A DNA stretch of 64,000 nt from Paramecium tetraurelia. Taxonomy: Eukaryota; Ciliophora; Oligohymenophorea; Peniculida; Parameciidae. Each line of letters begins with the position of its first letter. Position 1 is the first letter of the stretch. The notes beneath the pieces are model-generated. The model did not search any database, had not been told where the DNA came from, and saw nothing but the letters and a program-made list of their open reading frames with translations. The position numbers were made by a program, and so were the translations under genes. The stretch covers positions 63,206 to 127,205 of the forward strand of contig NW_001799422.1 in the NCBI RefSeq assembly GCF_000165425.1, in the 5' to 3' direction. Of this stretch, positions 33,302-46,555 are shown in pieces.

Positions 33302-36300
33302 ATGAAAACTCGCGGGTAGAAATCAGAACCCCAATATGCATATCAATACAAAAAAGATTAAATATTGGGACAGAGCGAAAAAGGCAAGCCTCTTTTGTAT
33401 AAGGTGGTTGAAGATATGAAAACCAATGATCATAGATCTCAATTAAGAGTAGTTAAACTTGAGCAATAAGAGAAGTTGAAGGATGGCAAAGTAGTCTATA
33501 AGGAGGCTGAAGAACTTTTGTTACCTGTAAAGGAGCGCACGTAATGATATAACATTTATTGTAGTAAAGTTGTTGATGATGTAGAAGTAAATTCCACAAA
33601 ACCAAATCCAAGAAGCAAGACAGCTGTTACTTTTTTCACTTTTCCTCAAGACACACTCTAAGAAATAGCAAAAAGTATGAAATAGGTTCCCGCCAATACA
33701 AAACAATAAAAAAAATAAGTCAGCTCTGAGAGCGAGGATGAGGAAGAAGAACCCCCAAAAAAATTCACAATCAAAAAGGGTTAAAAGCAACAAGTGGAAG
33801 CTTAACCTGAGAAAAAGGTTTTGAAAGGCAAGAAACAAAAGTAATAAAAAGTAGAAGAAAGTGATTAAGAGGATGACGAAGAGAATGAGGATGAAGAGGA
33901 GGAGGAAGTAGTAGTCAAACCATCGAAAAAAGGATCTGTTTAAAAATAAACTAAAACCAAAGCAGAAAATAATTAAAACTAAAAAGTAGTTTAAAATTAA
34001 AAACAAAAAATCAGCAAAAAGTAAAAGAAAGAAGAGAGTCAAGAAAGTGATTAAGAAGATGAAGAGGATGAAGAACCAGAAGTTAAAAATGTAGTTAAAA
34101 AAAAATAAGTTAAAAATACACCTGCTCCAAAATAATCTTAAAAAGTTTAAGATTCGTCACTTATTCTAAAAGAAACTAGGAAAAGAGGAAGAGCATAAAC
34201 ACAATAAGAGGAAGAGGATGAAGAAGAAGATGAAGAAGAAGAATAATCCATGTCCTAATCTCTATCCTAATCTTTTTCTGTTGATAGTAAACGAAAGAAA
34301 GGAGGTAAAGGCAGTACTACTAGGAAATCCAAATCCTAAACTAATTAACCAAGTAAATTTGTAAGAGGAAAAGTGAATCCTAATTACAGAGATTTGAGAA
34401 ATATTAGTGACCAATTTGAAGGACCCAGCTCAAAATTCCATGATTACACTAGTGTTATTATGAACAATAAAGAATTAATTAGAGCTGCCAGAACAGGCAA
34501 TAAAAAATTACTAGAAGATATATTTGCCAATTCTTAGAAAATAAGTAATCTATTTACAAGATGGGGACCTGAAAATGAAATTAATGCCTTGGAATTGATA
34601 TTCTAAAGATAAGATAGAGTAATGCTCTTGTTATTTGTTAAATCTATCGGTAAAATCAAATTAGGAGTTACTCCAAGATGCTCCTTGAAAGAAGTAAATA
34701 CAGGTTACAATGACAAATATGCCTATGGAGTTAGAACCAGAAAAGTTGCTATGAGTAGAGGAGGAAGAGAAGGCAACAATGCATTTGTCTATGATTTAAA
34801 TGAAGAGGATCATTTAGGTCGTTATTAGATTGAAAGATTAATGAAAATTGAAACTGATCCTGAACTCTTTGGTTTAATGATTGCATAATTAGGAAATGAG
34901 CACTCCTATTACGAATTGATTGCAATGGCCGTAAGATGTGGTAATTGGAGAACTGCTGGTTATTTGGTTTAATAAGCTATGGAGAAAGGACATATGTATG
35001 GATATAATTAAGTACATGTTGATGTTTTAAATCATACCAGTGCTAGTCGTATTGGCAATATCAAAAAAGCATCTGCAACCAAAAAGACAATTGGAATGTA
35101 TTTGATAACCCCTATTCATTGTGCAGCCATCAATCCTAACCATGGTTGTTTACAAAAATTGCTTGACATTTCATAAGAATTTAATATATTAGATGAAATT
35201 CACAGAAAACCAGTTCATTACGCTGCTGTTTCATAAACAAATGATTGTTTAAAGTATTTGTTAGAGAATGGAATTGATGCCAGAGAAGGAGATAGATAAA
35301 AAAATACTCCCCTTATGCTTGCTGCCTAACACGGAAGAACCCATAATGTAGAACTTTTAGCTGCTAATAATATTGGTGGTAAGAACAAGGAGGGAAATGC
35401 AGCGCTCCATTTAGCATGTTTTGGAGGGCATTTGGAAACAGTCAAAGCACTCTTATAACATGGAGCTTTAATCAATTAACCTGGTGCACTTAGAATGACT
35501 CCATTAATGATTGCAAGTGCATATGGACACTACGATTTGGTTAAGTACTTGATTGAATAAGGAGCTAAGGTAATAAGCAAAGACAAATTTGGAAGAACTT
35601 CTTGTGCCATGGCTGCTCGTAATGGAAATGTGAGGATTCTGTCCCTTCTCCTTTATTATGGAGCAGAATTCAATATGCCTGATTCATCAAAAAATACTCC
35701 TCTTCATTATGCTGCTGCTTATGGATTCCCTGAGTGCATTGAAGAATTGATGAAAGCAGGAGCAGACTAGAATTTGCCTAATTCTTGGAAATTGACACCA
35801 TTGTCTGTTGCTCTATAGAAGAATCATTTGGGTGTAGTTAAGACTCTCTTGAATTACCCAAGTACTGATGTAAATTGCAAGGATGACGAGGGAAGAACAT
35901 TAATTTCTTCAAGTTTGAGCAGATTTAATGCCGATTCTTTTGAATATATGAAATATTTGATTCTTGAGAAAAGTGCTGATGTGAAAATAGCAGATTTATA
36001 GGAGAAAACTCCTCTACATTATGCTGTGTAGATATCTAGGAAGAATGTTAAACAATACTACTAAAAGTGGAATGAGATGACAAAAGCAGAGAAAAGAGAT
36101 ATTAAAAATAATTATGAAAAACTATTAGGAGAGTTGATTGAATTGTTAATCAATGCTGGTGCAGATGTCAATGTTCCAGATGTCAATGGATAGACCCCAT
36201 TTATACAAGCATTGATGAGTTAGAATTTCGTAACAGCAGAATAAATTATGAAATTGGCTACTCCAAAATTTGATTATATTGATAACAAAGATAGAAACAT

Positions 36301-39300
36301 ATTACATAAACTTATTGAGTGCAAGTTATTTTTAAATCCTAAAGGAAATACTATTTTAGAGAATGTTATTAAAACAGTTGATTAATCTTACATCAATCAA
36401 TATGATGAAAATGGCTGGAATCCTTTATTATATTTGATATCAGAATACACTAAGTCGGCTGAACAATAACATGATAAGATTTACCTTAAGAAGGTTCAGC
36501 AGTTATAAGTTAAGTTATTTGAATAGAAAGTATCTGAATTACCCCCAGAGAAAGATTAAATAGATGAAGAAAAGAAGCATGATGAAGAGGCTGATTAAGA
36601 AAGAGATGAGAGTAAAGGTGAAGAACATAGTGATTTGGAGGGAAGTGAAGAAGAGGATGAAGAAGAAATTCCATTTAAAAAAAAGTAGGGAGCCTTTAAA
36701 AATCCTGCTTTCATTCCAACTAAAGCACGAACCCCTGCAGCAACTAATAGTTATCCAGGTATAAGTGTTCCGGCTTAACCATCTTAGTTTGGTAATTAAT
36801 TTGGCAATTAATTTGGTAATCAATTTGGTGCCTCATTTGGTTTATTTTAATAATAATAATAATTCTAATAATAATAATAATAATTAACTACAACAAGTGG
36901 ATTTGGTGAAAATGTTGCCCATTAAAGAACATTTTATTATAACAGTAAACCAATTATTGTTCATTTAACCAAAGAATAAGTGGATGTGTTAAAATAAGAA
37001 ACGCTCTAAGCCTCATTTTTATTATAAGAGACTGTCCTAAAATTGTTCCAATAACTAATTAATATGGGGGCAAAATCCAATAGTGTTGTGATAAAAAGAA
37101 AGAAATTTAGAGAGCCAGATGCTACTTAACAAGATGTTAAAGAGGATCCTTACATAAGTGAAGGTAACTACACCATAGCACATTTTGTGTTTAAATCATT
37201 TCATAGTGTTTCTTTTCTTTAGGGATTATAAAGAATTTCCAACATCTCATTTAAAGTAGCTACTCATAATGATATACACCCAATTCACTTATTTGTTGGA
37301 ACATGCAATTTGTTTGCAATTTGTGGCAGAGAATAAGAAACTAGTTAAACATTCTTAAAGTATGTCCTAAATCACATCGATATCAAAGTTAGGGATGGAA
37401 ATTTCAATACTCCCACTAGCATATTAGCCTCACGATACTACGAGGATTTGAACTGGTTTATTGAAACCTTGTTAGAAAATGGAGGATCCATAGATAACTT
37501 AAACAAAAGTAATGAAGTTCCGTTGTAAAAGTGGGTTAAAGCCAATAATATTAAAATTGTTGAACTATTTTTGACTAAATTTAAGGCTGATCCAAATTTC
37601 AAAGATAAGTATAAAAGAACAGCATTGCATCATGCTATCAATTCTTCTAATTCTTAAGCAGATGCAAGTTTTGAGATGGAACACCTTTTGATTATGAATG
37701 GAGCTGATACCAGTGCGATTGACTTTTTATAAAGAACTCCTATATTCTACGCTTTCACAAAGATAAACAAACATAGCGAATTCTCTGAAATCGATCCTTT
37801 CGAAACAGTTTCCTCAATTTTAGCAGATAAAAATTGCTCTGTAAATTGCTTAGACTTTTATAAAAGGTCTCCTTTGCATTATGCTGCTTTGAGAGGTAGT
37901 GTAATTTCTGGCAGATACATGATTAAAATGAATGCTGTAGTAGACGATGTTGATAAATATGGAAACACTCCCTTGGGTCTAGCCTTCATAAGTGGGCATT
38001 CTAATTTCTGCACTATGCTTATCGACAATAAGGCCAACGTTAATCGAGATGCAATTGTGATTGATAGAGAAAAGGTGAAGCAAGAAGAGAAGCGATAAAG
38101 ACAGGAAAGAAGAGATAAAGGAGAAGAAATAGAAACAGAAGATGAAGGAGAATCAAATCCAGTTGAAAATGATGTTAATAACAACGCATTTAATAGTGGT
38201 GGTATGTTCTTTGGTAATAGACTTTAACCTCAAGGAAAAGTAGCAACCAGAAGTGCATTTGGATAGAGCAATTAACTAAATTAATTGTCTTAACCAACTA
38301 AATTCCCTGCTGGAACTTATTCGTATTTTAAATTAGCAATCAAATAAGGATGGCAAGGTGTTGCATACTTATTGATCACTGATGGATATGATCTTCAAAG
38401 AGCCATAGAAGATGCAATGATGGAAGATCAATTCAAATTAGTTAGAACCTTACTCTTGAAAGTTAAGGAGGATTCAGTTGTTCAAAAGTATAACCAAAAC
38501 CATTAAAATCTATTCCACATTTTTGCAATCAAAGGGAGAAATTGTGGATAAGATATGGCAATTCTAATTGCAGATGAATTATCCAGAAGGGGAGTTGATA
38601 ATCTATCGACTGATAATCAAATGAATACTCCATTACATTATGCATGTAAAAATGATTTCCTTTAAATGATTAAATATTTCTTGCATAGAAATGGAGATCC
38701 TAATGCTTTTAATTCTGACAAAAACACTCCCTTCTCAATTAGATTGCAAAATAACTATAAAGTTTTTGCAGATTTTGTGGAAATGGGATTATGGACAAGC
38801 AGCAATGTTAATTTAAATACTAAATTTAAAGTTAATAAGAAAGATTATTCACTTACTCCTTTATTATATTTAATCTAGGAATATCACGTAGAAGATGAAA
38901 TCCTTCTCACTAAATTTACTGATGCAGGTTGTGATATTAATGAGAAAACTGAAAAAGGAGAAACCTCTTTAATTCTTGCAATTAAGAATAACTCTATGAA
39001 ATTAGTTAATTTCATTCTACATCATCCTAAATTTAAAAAAGAAGCCCACATTTAAGATCAAAATAAAAGATCACCTATTCATCATGTTGTTTAGCCTTTG
39101 GAATTTGGTTCATATGAAAATACAGAGATGTTAGAAGTCTTAGGAAAAATCTTTGATGTGAATCTGATTGATAGCCATGGAAAAACTGCTTTAGATTATG
39201 CTGTTGATTAGGATTCTGGTGTTATGGCAGGAATTCTTAAGAATTTCTCAGCTGTCAAGAATGTTAAATCTAAATAACCAAGACTTCCAACTAGTGTAAT

Positions 39301-41101
39301 CTCATAAGCTTAATGGGTGGAAGAGGAAATTGATGTAGAGGCTGATGCCTAAAAGTTTTTGGACTTAAATGGAGAATAGTTGGATGATTCAAAGTAAGAT
39401 TTTAAAAATTAAGTTGATCAATATGCTGTTCTAACTGGAAAACTTGAAGTCTTAGTAGACAAGGAAATAGGTCCATACTCCTTATTGATGACCAAAGTTG
39501 ATATTGGAAATGGGCAATATTCAGAAAATGTGTTTTATAAGATGTAGGTCTTGCATGAAATCAATCGAAATGTTTATGTCTTATTTACTAGATGGGGCAG
39601 AATAGGAACTGGAGGATAACATTAATAAACTCCTTTCGAAAATTCCGAAGAAGCAATCAAAGAATTTAATAAGATCTTTTAAAATAAAACAGGTGGCAAT
39701 GATTGGAGAAAGATTAAAACTGGGGAAGAAGAATTTGTTAAAAGACCTGGTAAATATCAGTTAATGAATGTGAAAAAGATGAAGAATTACAAAACTTTAT
39801 TAAGTCCTTTCGATTTCAGTAAGACTTCTCCTTATCCACCATGCAAGTTGGATAATACTATAAAAAGATTCATTTTGTAGTTCATTCAGGTCAAATTATA
39901 TTAGAAAGATTTACAATAATTCCATGTAGATATGGACTTCTTGCCTATTGAAAGACTTGATAGAAAACAATTGGAAGTTGGCAAAGCTATTCTTAATGAA
40001 TTAACTGACAGCGTTGAAGAACTAAAATAACTTAGATAGAAGGGAGACTTGGATATTAAGAAGATATCTAATATATCATCTGAAATAGCCGATAAATCAA
40101 GTCGGTTTTATGAACTAATCCCAATGGTTGAGTTAAGAACAGAACCTCTACCTCCTCTGGATTCGATTGAAGGAATTAATCAAAAGCTACTACTAATTGA
40201 AACTTTGCTCAATTTTGAAATCACATCAAAGATTCTTTTGGGAGCTCACTTGGTGAAATAATCCTTAAATCCACTCACCTATTGCTTCAATGCACTTAAT
40301 GTTAGAGTAATTACTCTCCATCGAGAACATCCAGAATTTAAGTTGATTGATTAATATATAAATCAATCCTCAACTCCTAAAATATCTAACATTTTTGCTA
40401 TTGAGAGAAGAGGAGAAGCTGAAAGATTTGAAAATAATAAACAACATAATAGATTATTGCTTTGGCATGGTTCAAAAATTTCAAACTTTATGGGTATATT
40501 AGCCTAAGGACTCAAAGGTAAATTTATAGACATAATTATTAGTTGCACCACCTTGGGCTCTCAATACAGGATCAATGTTTGGCAAAGGAATCTATTTTGC
40601 TGATATGTTCTAAAAGTCTTTTGGTTACACAGACGATTGGTCACTTCATTACAATGCCTATAATGGTCTATTCTAAAGCGGCGGCGGACATTGGAATAGA
40701 TAATAATAAGTAGTCAAAGATGAATAAGAAGAAATCCAAAGATATAGATACATGTTACTTTGTGAAGTTGCAGTTGGTAAATCATAAGAGCTTTACCAAG
40801 CAGATAATGTTCAAAACTTACCTTGTATTTAGCTATATTTATATCATTAGAACAATATCAATCTGTAAAGGGATGTGGAAGAAGAGGACCTGATTACAAA
40901 TAATCCGTCATTCTATCAAATGGCTGCAAAGTTCCTGTTGGATAATGCATAGATTATCCAGATCCTAAAAAGAAAGACAAGGATGGCAATCCAATCTAAT
41001 ACTATTTATAACACAATGAATATATAGTATACGACGAAACCAAGGTTAAATTTAGATATATGGTCTAATTGGATACCAAAGATACGGTTGACGAGTATTG
41101 A
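33302..41101 (+). CDS. Giant ankyrin-WGR-PARP (poly-ADP-ribose polymerase)
   Basis: Introns of 24, 25 and 26 nt leave exactly 2574 codons. Layout: ~75-residue N-terminus; Lys/Gln/Glu-rich disordered region to ~350; first ankyrin array ~380-1010 (KPVHYAAVSQTNDCLKYLLE, NAALHLACFGGHLETVKALL, NTPLHYAAAYGFPECIEELM); acidic stretch and FGNQFGNQFGNQFG run at ~1160; second ankyrin array ~1330-1990; WGR domain ~2087 (VYVLFTRWGRIGTGGQ); PARP regulatory helices ~2174; catalytic ART core from ~2379. The H-Y-E triad is intact: His in LLLWHGSK, Tyr in GKGIYFADMF, Glu in HNEYIVYDE, implying chain-forming activity. It combines tankyrase-like ankyrins with the PARP1/2 WGR-PRD-CAT module. Likely nuclear, DNA-damage or chromatin linked (inference). 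Confidence 0.95.
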
Positions 41102-41231
41102 GTTTCTATTTCCATATCATTTACAATCAAATATTAATTAATTAAGAAAGAATTATTAAAGAACTTTGAAAATACATCGACAAGTTTACTTTTTTTATTT
41201 AAATCAATAAATAAAAAAAGTTTGTTCATAT

Positions 41232-43620
41232 TCAAATTCTCCTATTAGGAATTAATGCTTTCAACATGCCATCTTATCTTTTTCTTTATTTCTTGCTTAC
41301 TTTTTAAGTTAATTGTAGCAATGAAGGATCAGCGTTATCTAGAATTAAAATTTTATATACCTGGTTCATATTTCAAGCAGAAGCAAACCTTCTTAGCATT
41401 TGGACTATCAGAAGGTGATCCTCCGTGAGCCAATTAACTCAAATATTATCCTAAAGCACACATAATATCAGCTGCATTGGTTGCAGTAATTTCAACAGTT
41501 TCTTAACATCTAATTTCATTATAATAATCGTTACTTTTCTTCTTATTCTTCTGGTTAATCTGGACTTTCTTCAGTCTAATCAGCTGGAGTTTCCCCTCCT
41601 TCTTCACCTACATCTTCTTCCCCTCCTTCTTCACCTACATCTTCTTGTCGTCCTTCTTCACCTACATCTTCTTCACCTTCAGGTATATCAGGAATTGTAG
41701 ATGTTCCATTTTTATCTTTTGGAATGTCACCTGGTACCCAGCCATCTTCTTCACCTTCTTCCTCACAAGCTTCCTCAGGTAGCCATTCTTCTTCTTCTCC
41801 AGCTTAAGGTCTTGCACTTTTACTATTTGATTTTGGTCCACTTCTTCCTTTACTTGGTTTACTGTGTGGTCTATCTCCGGGAGTTCCTTCTTCTGGGGTA
41901 TCTACATCGACATCAATTGGAGTGTCTTCTTCCTCTTCAGGTAGCCATTCTTCTTCTTCTCCAGCTTAAGGTGTTGCATGTTAACTTTTTGGATGACTTC
42001 TTGGTTTACTTGGTCGACTTCTTGGTCCACTTGGTCGAGTTGGTCGACTTCTTGGTTTACTTGGTCCACTTCTTGGTCCATTTGGTCCACCACCTGGGTT
42101 ATCCCCTTCAGCTGGAGTGTCTTCTTCCTCTTCAGGTAACCATTCTTCCTCTTCTCCAGCTTAAGGTCTTGCACTTTTACTATTTGATTTTGGTCCACTT
42201 CTTCCTTTACTTGGTTTACTGTGTGGTCTATCTCCGGGAGTTCCTTCTTCTGGGGTATCTACATCGACATCTATTGGAGTGTCTTCTTCCTCTTCAGGTA
42301 GCCATTCTTCTTCTCCACCTTAAGGTGTTGCATGTTTACTTTTTGGATGACTTCTTGGTTTACTTGGTCGACTTCTTGGTCTACTTGATCTACGACCTGG
42401 CTTATCTCCTTCAGCTGGAGTATCTCCTTCAACTGGAGTGTCTTCTTCCTCTTCAGGTAACCATTCTTCTTCTTCTCCAGCTTAAGGTGCTGCAGGTTTA
42501 CTTGGTCGACTTCTTGGTTTACTGTGTGGTCTACTTTTTGGTCCATCTTTTGGTTTATCTTCTGGAACCCCTTCATCTTCAGGTTATGGTCCATCCTCAG
42601 GGTTAAATTCTTCCTCTGGCCAGAATTCCCCTTCCTCTCCAGCCTCTGGTAGATCCACAGGAGTAGTATTATTTTTTTCACCACCTTCAAATGATTCTTC
42701 TTCTTCAGCTGGTTCGTGAAGTTCCTCTTCAGCTGGTGTTGTTGTAGTTTCTTCAGTTTCAGTCTCAGTCTCTTCTGCTGGAGTCTCCTCTTCTTTTCCA
42801 GGATCTGGAACTGGTTCATCTGTTGGGGTATCTGGAGTAGTTGGATCTGCAGGTTTTGTTGGTGTTTCTGGTTTATCGCATTTTTCATCAGATCCTCCCA
42901 TAGGAATGTCAATAGTTTGTCCTCCTCCACATCCTCCTTAGATGATATGTAATTCTTTGATTTATCCTTTGATTTTAATGACAGTGACTGGATTTTGATG
43001 GCATTATTAATTAATGCTAGATAGTTATCTAATTAGGAAAGTAGCCAATTTCAAAAGTGCATCACAACATTCACTTCTTTCTGATTCATTATCACTACTT
43101 AATCTCTCTAATTGTCTTTCAATTTCATCGCAGTGTGCTTGTCCAATTTTGCTAGCTGTTTATGGAAGAACTAAAGACCTAATTTTTTTAGTCACAACTT
43201 AATTTATTTATTTCAATTGTTATGGAGCAATCTCTAGAAATAAAATAAACTAAAATACATTTCTTTTATGTTTATTTTTTGACTTAAAGCAAGATGACTT
43301 CCAATTATTTCAAAGTGTTGATATCTTTTTAAATGTCATCCTTATGATCAATGATGTCGGCCCATGACTCGAGATTTTGTTCCAACTACACAAACTATTG
43401 CTAAGATGTGTTTTCACAATTAACATCCCCTAAATTGAGGTTGCTAATCTCATTTAATGACATTGACAAGAGTGTGCCCTCAGCTTCAAAAGCTTGACAT
43501 AAAATTAAGAGATACCTTAGGTCACTGTCAATGCACAGATTAACAAGACTATGAACTTGACTTAAACCATTTTTAATAATGAAATTGTTTGCGTCCTTTA
43601 TTTTTTTTAGACACAGAAAC
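41232..43620 (-). CDS. Glu/Pro/Ser-rich repeat protein; 5' end uncertain
   Basis: Introns of 25 nt (GTATTTTAG..TTTCTAG near 43233-43257), 25 nt (near 41510-41534) and 22 nt (near 41340-41361) join a long frame. N-terminal ~250 residues are folded-looking and helical (HSLVNLCIDSDLRYLLILCQ, AHCDEIERQLERLSSDNESE). The centre is a tandem array: basic PRSRPSKPRSHPKSK-type segments alternating with GEEEEWLPEEEEDTP acidic boxes, about five copies. The C-terminal ~110 residues are again folded (CQETVEITATNAADIMCALG, AKKVCFCLKYEP) and end NRRI. The upstream frame stays open to ~43620, where an exon probably begins; no safe ATG was found. No known family; several Cys suggest an extracellular or surface role, but no signal peptide was seen. 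Confidence 0.65.
41695..42530 (-). repeat. Long imperfect tandem repeat within coding sequence
   Basis: Units of roughly 150-260 bp, repeated with internal 9- and 12-bp sub-repeats, encode alternating basic (P-R-S/K) and acidic (EEEEWLPEEEEDTP) blocks. One pair of long units (about 41760-41930 and 42140-42290) is nearly identical at DNA level, including the segment encoding DVDVDTPEEGTPGDRPHSKP. This suggests recent unequal exchange. Confidence 0.85.
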
Positions 43621-43720
43621 GGATAGTGTTCTGAATAAAATTTTAGAAAAAAAAATTAATAACAGCAGAAATACTCCTAGAAGATCAATACTAGAATAAT
43701 TGCATTTTGTTTTTCGAGAT

Positions 43721-44640
43721 ATGATCAAACTCCTCAGACTATTATTTGAAAGAAACTTTATCAGTTCATGTTTATTTTAATAGATTTTGTAGTAAAAAAT
43801 AAGTGAACCATAGTAATATATGATTTGGTTGATTTATTTAACGCAGACAAATTTATAGATGCTTAATATAGATCTTTTATTAAAGAAACTTTTTAAATTT
43901 ATAAGTCATTTGCTTTTGAAAGAATTCAATATTTGTATTTATTTTGAAATAAATAGGCCTTTGGTTATTCAATATTTTCGAATTAATAATATTTCATATA
44001 GAGAACTAGGAAATAATGAGATTTAAGATTTTTATTTTCTATTGATGCGTCTGAAATTTATTTTCCATATTCTTAGATACAATTATTATTATTTGCTTTA
44101 GGCGTTGCCTTATAGTAATCAAGTTTTTATGGGGAAAGGCTTCATGAAAATAAAAAATTAAGACTAATAGTCCTCTCCCTAAGGCAGGAGCAAACAAGGT
44201 ATGAAAACAATTAATTTTTATTTAATTTAATAGTAATTTTAAATATACATTCTCATCTAAATGAAGAATTTCCTATCTTTTTTAGGGCTTAAAATTTTCG
44301 AAGTAAAATTTTAGTCTTTATCCGTTGGGTATAATCAGTATTTATATTGAAAGGTTTAAAGAAGGGAATTGGAGTTTTATTTTTTTGATTACGTTATCCA
44401 AATTATTTAAAGACGTAAGGGCTTTCTTCTGTGTCTGTCATTCCAACTGTAACACGACTTAATTAGAGTGAGGGCAATTAAGAGTGGAACCTTCTTTTTG
44501 TGGATTGCTCTTCAGGATTTATCTCAATAAATTTGAGCACAGCATTTTCAAATCTCTCGACTCTTCTCATATAATTTTATTTATATATTGGATTATAAGA
44601 AGTATTTAGATTTCTATAAAAGTGATTAAAATACAACAAG
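43721..44640 (+). pseudogene. Fragmented coding-like region
   Basis: ATG 43721 begins MIKLLRLLFERNFI, and protein-like segments continue in several frames: DLFNADKFIDAQYRSFIKET, KKLFKFISHLLLKEFNICIY, ALPYSNQVFMGKGFMKIKNQ, SIYIERFKEGNWSFIFLITL and VTRLNQSEGNQEWNLLFVDC. GT..AG candidates exist (20-35 nt) but I could not chain the pieces into one frame. Either a real gene whose splicing I failed to solve or a decaying gene copy. No family recognised. Confidence 0.3.
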
Positions 44641-45565
44641 TATTTATAGAGTATTCATGATTAATTATCAAAAGAAAAATGGTACGCATATTTATCAAAA
44701 AAGAAACCTCTCGTTTTGTTAAATTAATTTTTTACATCTTCCCTAATAGAATGATAATTTTGGCAATACTAGAATATTATAGAATAAGTCATAACTATAT
44801 ATTTTAATTTTGCTCCAAATTTAGAACAATTCAAATAGGTAGAATGGTTAATAAATTAATTACATGAACTTGGATGACAAATATAGATGATAAAATTCAT
44901 TCAATAATTGCAATTATACTCACACGTTCATAATATTTAATAATATTATATAATAGTGGTTTCATAAAAACAAAATTCATTTTTCAATTTTCTATTTATA
45001 CTTTGGAGAAATTAATATGATTTAAACCATCTATTATATTAAAAAGTATTATAAAATGAAAAAGTATTTCTATAGACTAAGAATGGGATGCTGCATTTCA
45101 ATTTGAAGTTAAACAAAAATCCAAAACAATTGCTAAGAATTCATAAAATTGATTTAAATGCTTTTTTGTGTTTAATATCATCTATTCCATTAGTATGGAG
45201 GATGTTTCTTAATAGTTCCAATTTACATTTCATTTTTATTCAATTATATTTTAACTGCATATTAAGCGCAATTAGATTTCTCATAATATAATTTCAATAA
45301 TATCTCATATCTATTAAATTAAACTCCCACTTGTTTATGTTATATTAATTTTCAGGTGGCATCTAAATTTTTATTTAAAATCCTTTTTAGTCTCATCATG
45401 TTTTAGCAAGAAGTTTTATTAATGAAGTTAATTTATGATTACCCCAAAATTTTGAGGATATAAACTAAATTATAAAAAGAATAGATCACCTCTGCTTTGA
45501 TAAGTTTCAAAAATAATTTTTATAGTATTTAATAAAAAATATAGAGAAATAATTGATTTTATAAT
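44641..45565. other. Long AT-rich intergenic region
   Basis: About 920 bp, among the longest gene-free stretches in the window. Short chance ORFs only; no RNA gene or repeat array recognised. Confidence 0.45.
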
Positions 45566-46025
45566 TCATTAGTATAATAATTTGATGTACTCAAAGTACT
45601 ATTAAAAATTTTGTTGTACAGGTATGGAATTCATTGAAATACCAAGGCATACCGATATGATAAGAACTACTAATATGATGTAAAATAAGTTCATTATTAA
45701 ACTATACGTAATCTTACTATAAAATTAAAACAACAAATTACAGAGTACTATAAATCATCGAGATGAGGAAAGCAACAGCCATCATCAATGAACTCAATAT
45801 TAATGGTCGAACCAAATTTGGAGGTAATTCTCTGATTAATGGAATTATAATCATCTTCACTTCATTCACAATTGGTATTACAGTCAAGCTTCTCAAAATT
45901 TTTATTGCAATCAATGGACATTGACTTTCATATTCAGAATCTAAACAAACAAACAAAATGCTGATCATACTTAGGCCAAGAAGACCTAAATAAATTATTA
46001 ATGTATTCTTTAAAATTGTAATCAT
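45566..46025 (-). CDS. Small multi-pass membrane protein
   Basis: The ATG complementary to 46023-46025 begins MITILKNTLIIYLGLLGLSM; one 25-nt intron (GTAATTTG..TTATAG) gives 144 residues. Three hydrophobic segments are visible: residues ~5-30, ~75-93 (LILSSLMMAVAFLISMIYST) and ~105-122 (LFYIILVVLIISVCLGISM). A short loop with DSEYESQCP follows the first. The tail is QNFQQYFEYIKLLYQ. No family recognised; an intracellular membrane location is likely. The frame has almost no Gln before the intron, unusual here. Confidence 0.6.
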
Positions 46026-46555
46026 TAATATTATTTTTTTTCTTTATTATATAAAGTATAAATAATATCAATAATATGAAATAATTGGTGATTAAACATA
46101 TACTTTAATTAGAAAATCAACTCATTAATTAATTCCTTAAAAGTGATGTGTTACAAGATTTCTGGTTAAGAAATTTAATTTAATTCCACATCATCATTAT
46201 TTATTAATATCAAATATAATATACTTAAGGAATTCAAATATTAATATAAAAATAAGAGTAACAGAATAACTCAATTCTATAAGCTAAAATATTTTAGTTC
46301 ATTCTATTAATCCTTAGGTTAATTCTGCTGTCTGTATATCTCCTAATGATAATAATAATATTTATAATCTGAAAATTGTTAATCTTAGATATAATAAAAA
46401 TTTAACAAATTCTTAATAAATGGTCTATTAAATGATCATCCATTATAATAAATCATAGTTTATGATAATAATATTTTTAGCCAAACATAAGATATGAAAT
46501 ATTATATAAATTATTTTATACCATAAAAAAATAATGATTAATAATTATATAAACA
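46026..46555. other. Intergenic region between divergent genes
   Basis: About 530 bp of very AT-rich DNA; no coding or RNA feature seen. Confidence 0.5.

Noticed and set aside
33521-34042. 173-aa minus-strand hydrophobic frame
   Set aside because: Antisense of the Lys/Glu/Gln-rich N-terminal region of the PARP; Phe/Leu-rich because it is the complement of AAA/GAA/GAT codons.
41695-42530. Regularly spaced direct repeats resembling a CRISPR array
   Set aside because: Repeats are in-frame protein-coding units of unequal length in a eukaryotic gene, without unique spacers or cas genes.
41701-42606. 301-aa + strand frame rich in Leu/Val/His
   Set aside because: It is the antisense shadow of the acidic/basic repeat gene on the minus strand; its repeats mirror that gene, and only the minus strand shows introns and folded flanking domains.
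44641-45565. Short ORFs such as a 67-aa + frame at 45088
   Set aside because: AT-rich random composition, no intron or homology support, and long chance frames are expected with a single stop codon.
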